A stretch of DNA of 64,000 nucleotides from Diphasiastrum complanatum (Eukaryota > Streptophyta > Lycopodiopsida > Lycopodiales > Lycopodiaceae). Shown here in pieces: positions 57,594 to 64,000 of this stretch; position 1 is the stretch's first letter; each line of letters starts with the position of its first letter. The notes below the pieces were generated by a model. The model searched no databases. It was not told where the DNA came from and worked only from the letters and a program-made list of their open reading frames with translations. Both the position numbers and the translations under genes were made by a program. The stretch covers positions 5,806,933 through 5,870,932 of the forward strand of contig CM055093.1 in the NCBI GenBank assembly GCA_029204225.1, read 5' to 3'.

Positions 57594-58465
57594 GAAGGCA
57601 TCATGATCCGCTTCTTGAATGGGTTGTGGAGCTTCTGCAGCTACATTTGCCCCTTGATTCGACTGTCCCTTGCTGTTGTTCTTCGCTTGAAGTATTCAAC
57701 AGTCTTGAATTCCGTGGTTGTTTCATTTGCAGTATCTGCATAACAGCTTCTTCTTTGTCTGCGGATTCGACTGTTCTTTGTGCCGAGCTAGTTTCTGGTC
57801 TGGCTTTGATAGCTTCGGGCCTTTTTTCTGCTTCTGCTTCGTCGTGCTCTTGTTGGTGTACAAAGCATGAGAGTCAGTTGAGGAACTTGAGGCTTCATTC
57901 CTTCGCGTGTCTTCCTACAACAACATACTGATGACTCTCGAAAGAGTCAATTTTGGATGAGTCGTGATGATCATCACCCAACTGTTGTAAGAACTTGGCA
58001 AGCTTGTAAGCAGTTGCATCATTGCATCTTGATCGTCTATGACAAATCCGACAGTGGCCATTTGTCTTAGCAGGTTCTTGAATTGATTAATGTGATTCTG
58101 AAGAGAATCACCATTCGTCATCTTAAGGGAGTAGAATTTCTTCCTGAGATGTAGCTTAGAAGCTATATCTCGCACTTTGTATAGCATGCTCAAGATGTCC
58201 CAGATTTTTTTTGATGTCTGAGCCTCAGATACATGGCCGACTGTGTATCCATGATGTTGAGGATGATCAACACGAAAGCTTTTCCATCCTTCAGCTTCCA
58301 TCTGGCGATTGCTGCGTCATCAGTTTCGAGTTTTCCTTCTGCACCTGTAACAACGTCATACAATTCTTTTGCCATTAGTATGGTTTTCATCTTAAATTTC
58401 CACAGATGGTAATTCACTCCATCAAGCTTGTCCATGAGAGGACTGGCTTTCCCTTGGGAGTCCAT
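57594..58465 (-). pseudogene. copia gag (C3)
   Basis: ATG 58463-58465; LDGVNYHLWKFKMKTILMAK is the typical N-terminus. A frameshift at about 58230 moves to the frame VGHVSEAQTSKKIWDILSML, LKMTNGDSLQNHINQFKNLL, LTSLPSSYNSWVMIITTHPK, stop 57915. The zinc knuckle at about 57750 (CRYCK, H, IQDC; CX2CX4HX4C) has two in-frame TGA codons. Confidence 0.88.
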
Positions 58466-58610
58466 GTGGAAGAATTAATCTAAGTGGTAGGCGAAACTAT
58501 TAGTGACTTAAGTATGAAAATCCGATACTAAAAATACAGAACAAGAAGATAATTACTCTATTGGCTAGTAGAGTCTTGTACTGTGGGAGCTTATCAGGCT
58601 ACAAAAATGA

Positions 58611-58622
58611 GCTCTAATACCA
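58611..58622 (-). other. primer binding site, Met-initiator tRNA type (C3)
   Basis: The minus strand reads TGGTATTAGAGC beside the 5' LTR, one C-to-T change from the standard site. Confidence 0.88.
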
Positions 58623-59685
58623 TGTTGGGAGAGAGAGGGGAGAATAAATGACGAACACGAACGAGAAATGAACTCAAACAAGAAACGAACGAGAAACGAA
58701 CTCGAACAGAAAATGTTCGCAATGGAATGAATTATTTGACCCTCTCCCTAAGCATGACTATGCCTATCAGAATGAACTAAACTTTAGTGATAGAAATCAC
58801 AGTCATTCTAGATTACGTAGCCAAACATTTAATAGATGAAGCGCTAGATGAGTAATTTGTAGAGAATTGCAAGACAAATTATCTGTCGCGAATGATTTGC
58901 AAAGAGCTAGACTGTGCTCGACTGATAATTAGTCGCAAATGATTCGCGAAAGACGAGACTAAAAATTAATCGTCTATTACTAGAAAGAGCAACAAGAAAG
59001 ATCAGACAGGATGAAGAATAAACATAGCAATATTGACATACATCTGAACGCAGAACAAATGAATTGTATCAGATTAAGTATATCAAGTATACAAGTCAAT
59101 AATGCGGTAAAGCACAAGACAATAGCAGACGAAACCGCGTGCCCTACAGAACTTATTTTTGTCTCTAATGAGAAAATGAAAAAACCCCTTCACTTAGTCT
59201 CTTCTTCTATTTCATCAGGACTATCGAATACGCAGATGGTATCCAATATATATACATAATATTACAGGTGTGCAGATGTGAAAGTACAGAGTGGATGTGT
59301 TGTTTGTAAGAAGATCATGGGTGGTTGCAATCTTTGTCATTTCTGTTACCGCAACTGCATGGGGTGAGCGTGAAAGGGGTGCGACGTCAGCTGACCATTG
59401 GTGATGATGAAAAAGTATGTCACTCTTACGAATGGCCTTAGGATAAGATTTACAAGGTGCCTTAGCTTTTAGGGCACTTTTGGCATTCAGTAAAGTAGTG
59501 TCCCCTTTTCGCCTATCACCATAACCTGTGTAAGAACACAGTGTCACGATTCATTCACGTTTTCTTCGTCTGTGCGAATTTGCGTGTAAAAATGCAGACT
59601 GCATGACAACATTAGTAAATATGCAGCATGAATGGAGGCAGATTACAAATTGGGATTTAGGAGAGTAGGAGGAGTAAATCCAACA
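58623..59685 (-). repeat. C3 5' LTR, 1063 bp
   Basis: TGTTGGGAGAGAG...AATCCAACA, pairing with 53372-54438. Followed by the duplication CATCT. Confidence 0.94.
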
Positions 59686-59690
59686 CATCT

Positions 59691-59926
59691 CGCAAGTGTC
59701 ATGGGACCGCCATCAGTATTGGTGAGGAATACTATTGGAGAGTTTGTAGATCCCAAGGCAACCCTAACCCTAGTTAATAAGTGAGAGAGATTTGGCACCC
59801 TACGTGTGTAAGTCCAACCCGATGATCACATAGAGATTGGATTAATTAGAAAGCTAATAAAAGGACTTTAGGTATTTTTGCGGGACTTTTAATGTCGTAG
59901 GGCCTAAATGTCAAGTTAGTGAATAA
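59691..59926 (+). repeat. G1c polypurine region and partial LTR, right of C3
   Basis: CGCAAGTGTCATGGGACCGC matches the G1b sequence in front of the LTR. From 59733 TATTGGAGAG starts the LTR, which breaks off at about 59926. Confidence 0.85.
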
Positions 59927-60877
59927 ATAGTCTGCAGATTTACAAGTGGTTTTACATAGTCTGCAGAAATACACGGAGTTTGACAACAGTGTCACATTTT
60001 TCGCCTGTCAGGATTCTCGTGTAAAAATGTAGTGTCATCTTTTTCGCCTAATAGGAATTAAGAGTAAAAATGTAGAGTCGCATTTTTCGCATTTTTCTAA
60101 GTGCCTCAAATGTTAAGGAAATGACTCTGGCAAAGTGTGAGGCAACTCTAAATGAGATTTATGGTCACTGTCGCGTTTTTCACAGAAACTCGACACTGTC
60201 ACCTCTTTGCAACACCTTCGTCTGTGGCAGTTTTAGGTCATTTATGCAGACAGACTGTTTACAGCCAATTTTCACCGCTTATCAACAATCAATTTCTGAA
60301 CTGGATGAATGCCAGCGGACACTAGCAAACTGGCAATCGCATTTGACGACCTAATTGCTTAGTATATATAGTTGTTCATATTCATACACTTCCCAAGTTC
60401 TAAAAGAATCATCTGAAATGTTATTGTGAATCGTGAAGGGACTGAGTGTTATTACAGGACACTTCCTACGCTCTTATCAAGTAGATCATTCACAATCAGA
60501 AAGTATTGTTGTTAGCTCTCTATCAAGCTTTCAAGCTTGAACTCTCTTGAGCATTCTAGTTCAGTGTTTTAGAGATTTATTTTAGAGTTGCTATTGCGCT
60601 ACTGCTTATCAACAGAGCTGTTATTATCAGACTTATTCTCAATTACTTAGAGATAACTTAGAGTGCACGGTTTCTATCCGCTATTGTTTTGCACTCATTA
60701 GCATTTGATTTTGTTTTTCTGAATCAATACCATCTTCTTGTGTTGGTCTAACCCGAAGTGTTGGCCTTCTGAATATGTGATGAAAAAGCCGAAGGTTGGC
60801 TGAACACAAAATCTTGGGTCATTTTAGACCTATTGTTGCCTTTTATCAAAATGCAAAAAATGCGAAAAACTAATAGC
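59927..60877. other. unassigned stretch with 43-bp repeats
   Basis: 2.5 copies of a 43-bp unit (AGTGTCACATTTTTCGCC...) start at 59988, 60031 and 60074. A 77-codon open frame follows at 60121-60354 (no motif), then a TATATATA at 60363. No family is recognised. Confidence 0.5.
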
Positions 60878-62270
60878 TAAATTTGATTTTAGAGTTGTGG
60901 TTCAGAAAGGTAAACAATATTATCTTGCCGATCATGTCTCAAGAATCCAGACATCACCAATGAACACTAATGATAAACTACCAGATGTTGCGTTATTTTA
61001 TGTTGAAGCAGTACCTGAGTGGGTAGCGAATATTGTTGAATATCTAAGGTTAGGTCAACCTAATGACTCCTTGAAAAAAAGTACAAAAGAAATAATTGAT
61101 TATTAAGACACAACCTTTATCAATTGATTGCAGACCAATTGTATCATCGTGGAATAAATGATATTTCAAGAAGATGTGTTTTACCGCACGAAGTACTTGA
61201 TCTAATTATGTTGTCACATGATGGGATGGAGGTGGACATTTTTAAACTGATATCATTGTTCGAAAAATTTTACAATCAGGGTGTTGTGGCCTACACTTCA
61301 TAAGAACATAGAAAACTTTATTCAGTCATGTGATGTATGTCAACAAGCACGTCATCCTATGAAGCAGACCTTTGCATCCGGTTCTATCACAAGCACCGTT
61401 TGAGAAATGGGGACTTGACTATATTGGTCCTATTCATCCTGTGGCAAAAGGATCTCAAGCCAGATATATCATCATAGCAACTGATTATATGACCAAGTGG
61501 ATTGAAGCAAAAGCAGTTTGAGTTGCCGATGCAAAGTCTACGGCTAAGTTCTTATACGAGAATATCATTGTTAGATTTGGATGTCCTATCGAGATCATAA
61601 CTGATCATGGAACACACTTTGTTAATGAAACGATTAAGTGTTTGTTGGAATATTTTTTTGTTATACACGGTTTAGTACTCCGTACTATCCTAGGGGTAAT
61701 GAACAAGCATAATCTTTTGATAAGATTCTTTGCAATATTATGACAAAAACAGTTGAAGCAAGTCATTCTGATTGGGAACACAAATTTCATGCAACGTTAT
61801 GGGCATTCAGAACAACTTACAAAGTTAGCACTAATCAGAAACCATTTCAACTTGTCTATGGTCAAGATGCAATTATGCCGATCAATTTTTTGGTACCATC
61901 TCTACACATAACAGCAATGGAATAGTTGGATGATGCAAAATCTTTACAAATGAGTCATGAGGCTTTGCAAAAACTTTGTGAAACCAGATTGATGGGAGTC
62001 CATGCACTAGCAGTAGATAAACCACATCGCAAGGCATGGCATGATTGCCGTTTACACAAAAAAAATCTGAAGGAAGGAGATCTAGCATTGATGTATAAGA
62101 CCAAATTGATAAAAAAATAGATTGAAATTTATAGGTGAAGGACCATATAAAGTGAAAGAAATATTGTCCTGCGAAGCAGTTATTTTGGAACACCTAGATG
62201 GAAGACGATTTGACACCGTAGTGAATGGCAGCCGACTACGCAAGTTTTGGTAGCCAGTTCAACCAAAATG
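60878..62270 (+). pseudogene. RNase H tail and integrase (G1d), catalytic Glu replaced by stop
   Basis: Zinc region at about 61215-61350 with frameshifts (CDVCQQARHP). First Asp in IATDYMTKW, second in ITDHGTHFVN. The Glu of GQAESSNK is TAA at about 61710. Further stops at about 61519 (TGA) and 61923 (TAG, CAA in G1b). The C-terminal HDCRLHKKNLKEGDLALMYK is present. Ends near SRLRKFW at about 62250. Confidence 0.85.
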
Positions 62271-62870
62271 ATCAAAAATCTCTTCAAATTTTACTTTTGT
62301 TGTTTTACACTACTTGTTGATTTTTTTTTGGAAAAGACATTATGAAAAAAAAAAATGAAAGAAGAAAAAAAAATGATGAGCAAAAGTGAAAAAAGTTATC
62401 AGATAAGAAAAAGAGGAAGGCAAGTATTTTCAAAAATCAAATTTTGATGGAAAATGACTTAAAAAATCACTTTTTGAGTCAGATCTTGTACAAACAGAGA
62501 TAGGAATCTTTGTCGAGTTCCTAGATCAATCATCTAGCTCAAATTTACCTATATTGAGTTGGGCGAAGATTATTTTGCAGAATAAGTACCTTTTTTGAAG
62601 TCAAACGAGAGTTTAGATGCCTACCACTTTGGGAACCTTCGCTGACTTGATAGATGGATTCAGATCCTGAAAATTTTCATTAAATGCAGTACCTAGTTGA
62701 AGGATGCACTTAGGCGAGAGTTGAACCTTCATAACCTTCGCCGAGCTACACCATTTGTCAGGAACCTTTGCCAAGATTTTTTGAAGCTTTTTTTACAGTA
62801 TTGAACATGCCTACAAATTTTTGTCTGGACCTGATGAGTGAAACTAGTACTTTGTCTAATGGACCCTAAC
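60878..62870 (+). mobile_element. Ty3/gypsy fragment G1d (RNase H end, integrase, 3' UTR)
   Basis: Homologous to 23520-25400 of G1b. It begins at KFDFRVVVQKGKQYYLADHV and ends in the UTR before a (GA)n tract. Gag, protease, RT, the extra frame and LTRs are absent. Confidence 0.88.
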
Positions 62871-62938
62871 CTATAAAAGGATTGAATTCGATTTCATTTC
62901 TCACTTGTGCTAGCAAAGCCCTCCCCACGCCCCCTCCT

Positions 62939-62940
<2 letters not shown>
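62271..62940 (+). other. G1d 3' UTR with TTCGCC motifs
   Basis: A-rich, then AACCTTCGCTGAC, AACCTTCGCCGAGC, AACCTTTGCC and GGGCGAAG variants between about 62510 and 62780, as in the UTR of G1b. Homology fades before the microsatellite. Confidence 0.65.

Positions 62941-63000
<60 letters not shown>
62941..63000. repeat. (GA)30 microsatellite
   Basis: Uninterrupted GA dinucleotide run of 60 bases. Confidence 0.97.
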
Positions 63001-63003
<3 letters not shown>

Positions 63004-64000
63004 ATAGGTATGTTTACAATGTCTCTCTAAAATAGTTTTAATTATATAGGTAAAGATTTTAAAATTAACAAAGTGCATTATGCCCATTCTAATCTTCTAA
63101 CCTCTTGTAACACCATAATAAAATTTCAATTTTATTTTGATCATTGATAGTTCTAGATGCAAAGAAAAAATGCAAGTTGGAAAATTTGACTCTGATTATT
63201 AAATTCAACAAAGTGAGAATTCACATGATAAGAGATCAAGCCAAAATTTATTTATAACTTATGAGGGGCTTTGTATGAGAATTTGAAACTCAAATAAAAA
63301 TTGTTGTCACCTTTTTCAAATTGGTCCATGGATTTCTAAACAACTTGTTGAATATTATTTTAGTGAAGTTTTGTATTAGGTTTAGAAAGCGATTTGTTCT
63401 CAAATTGCAAGCTAGAGACCAGATGGTTTAATCGTGTGAGGTGAGACCATAGGGTTTAATCTTGTGAGGTGCACTTTGACATACAATAATGCAACCTTTA
63501 TGTCTTGGCCCCCTTGAGTTGAGACCATAGGGTTTAATCTTGTGAGTTGCACTTTGACATACAATAATGCAACCTTTATGTCTTGGCCCCCTTGAGGTAG
63601 TGTTCAAGAAAGTTGACAATGTATATTATTTCTCAAAAATTGATACCAAGAAAAATTTGATAGGTGTTTATTTAGACATATAAGCCCTTGTATGAGTAAC
63701 AATGCTCACAAAACCGAGAAGCTTCAAAAAGTGTAAGCTTTTGGAGGAAAACTCGAAAAAAACGTTTCCCAAATACTACCTTGGGGCTTGAGCAAGCTTG
63801 TGGTTTGCTAGTGCAATGAGCTCATGAATGCCTTGGGCATCCATATGCTTCTTTAAAACGTCAATTGTAACTTGTAAGTAGCTTTAGAAACATGTGTCAA
63901 GAACCTTGACAAATTAAATGAGTGTTCCCAAGTAAACACGTGTCATCAAACCCAAAGAAGTCTCCCCTAAAAACGTGTGTCACCAAACTTGTCAAACCCA
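63001..64000. other. AT-rich end of window
   Basis: Apart from the 88-bp repeat at 63443-63594 nothing is recognised. Confidence 0.45.
63443..63594. repeat. 88-bp tandem repeat
   Basis: Units start GAGACCATAGGGTTTAATC at 63443 and 63531 and are nearly identical. A degenerate third start lies just upstream (about 63416). Confidence 0.88.

Larger units (their letters stand above)
53372..59685 (-). mobile_element. complete Ty1/copia element C3 with TSD CATCT
   Basis: LTR-internal-LTR structure, 6314 bp. CATCT occurs on both sides (53367-53371 and 59686-59690). Plus-strand edges TGTTGG...CCAACA. Gag, protease, integrase, RT and RNase H are all present on the minus strand, mostly in a single frame but with stops. 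The two LTRs differ by several percent by eye, so the insertion is old. It lies inside G1c. Confidence 0.95.

Noticed and set aside
63428-63619. Repeated 63-codon minus-strand frame
   Set aside because: Created by the 88-bp tandem repeat; not a gene.

Overview
This 64 kb window is nuclear DNA from a land plant. The evidence is one intact intron-containing phi-class glutathione S-transferase gene at 9165-10351, Ty1/copia elements with a Met-initiator tRNA type primer site (TGGTATCAGAGC), and Ty3/gypsy elements with an Asp-tRNA type primer site. The species cannot be read from the sequence. Apart from the GST gene and one unexplained island (42.2-48.8 kb), almost everything recognisable is a decayed LTR retrotransposon. 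Names used below: copia families C1, C2, C3; gypsy families G1, G2; letters mark copies.

Layout. 1-2950: C1a (+), no LTR, fused directly to G1a (-, 2949-6072), which has gag, a long leader, a primer site and an LTR. 6.1-8.0 kb: unrecognised DNA, a (CT)n tract and a diverged gypsy gag fragment (-). 8175-8582: a MITE-like element. 9.0-10.4 kb: the GST gene. 10.56-11.47 kb: a 168-bp tandem duplication, a large palindrome and a GA-rich tract. 12.75-18.63 kb: C1b and C1c (-). 20.39-26.76 kb: G1b (+), with reverse transcriptase deleted but a full integrase catalytic triad. 26.77-42.22 kb: G2a (+), broken up by a C2 insertion. 42.22-48.84 kb: an island of unrecognised, partly spliced-looking genes, bounded by two G2 LTRs in opposite orientation. 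48.84-50.93 kb: G2b (-). 50.93-53.37 and 59.69-59.93 kb: G1c (+), split by a complete C3 copia (53372-59685, -) with 5-bp target duplications CATCT. 60.88-62.87 kb: G1d (+). The rest is microsatellite, tandem repeats and AT-rich DNA.

Main observations. (1) Both gypsy families carry an extra long reading frame between integrase and the 3' LTR, the position of env in retroviruses. It has an N-terminal domain, a Ser/Thr/Pro-rich linker, a long coiled coil and a conserved C-terminal domain. I know of no name for it. (2) C2 looks like two opposed half elements but was one insertion: TSD ACATG is present at both outer ends. A later inversion of about 5.8 kb (31698-37480) flipped its 5' half plus 1.3 kb of the host G2a element, leaving an 8-bp copy (CAATCTAT) at both breakpoints. 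Undoing it shows that G2a runs from gag through pol to the extra frame and the LTR. (3) The gypsy gag proteins carry up to four zinc knuckles, mostly with CX2CX3HX4C spacing. (4) The gypsy leaders and 3' UTRs repeat an AACCTTCGCC motif many times in both orientations. (5) Most premature stops that can be checked against a sister copy are C-to-T or G-to-A changes (CGA to TGA, CAA/CAG to TAA/TAG, TGG to TGA/TAG), as expected of old methylated repeats.
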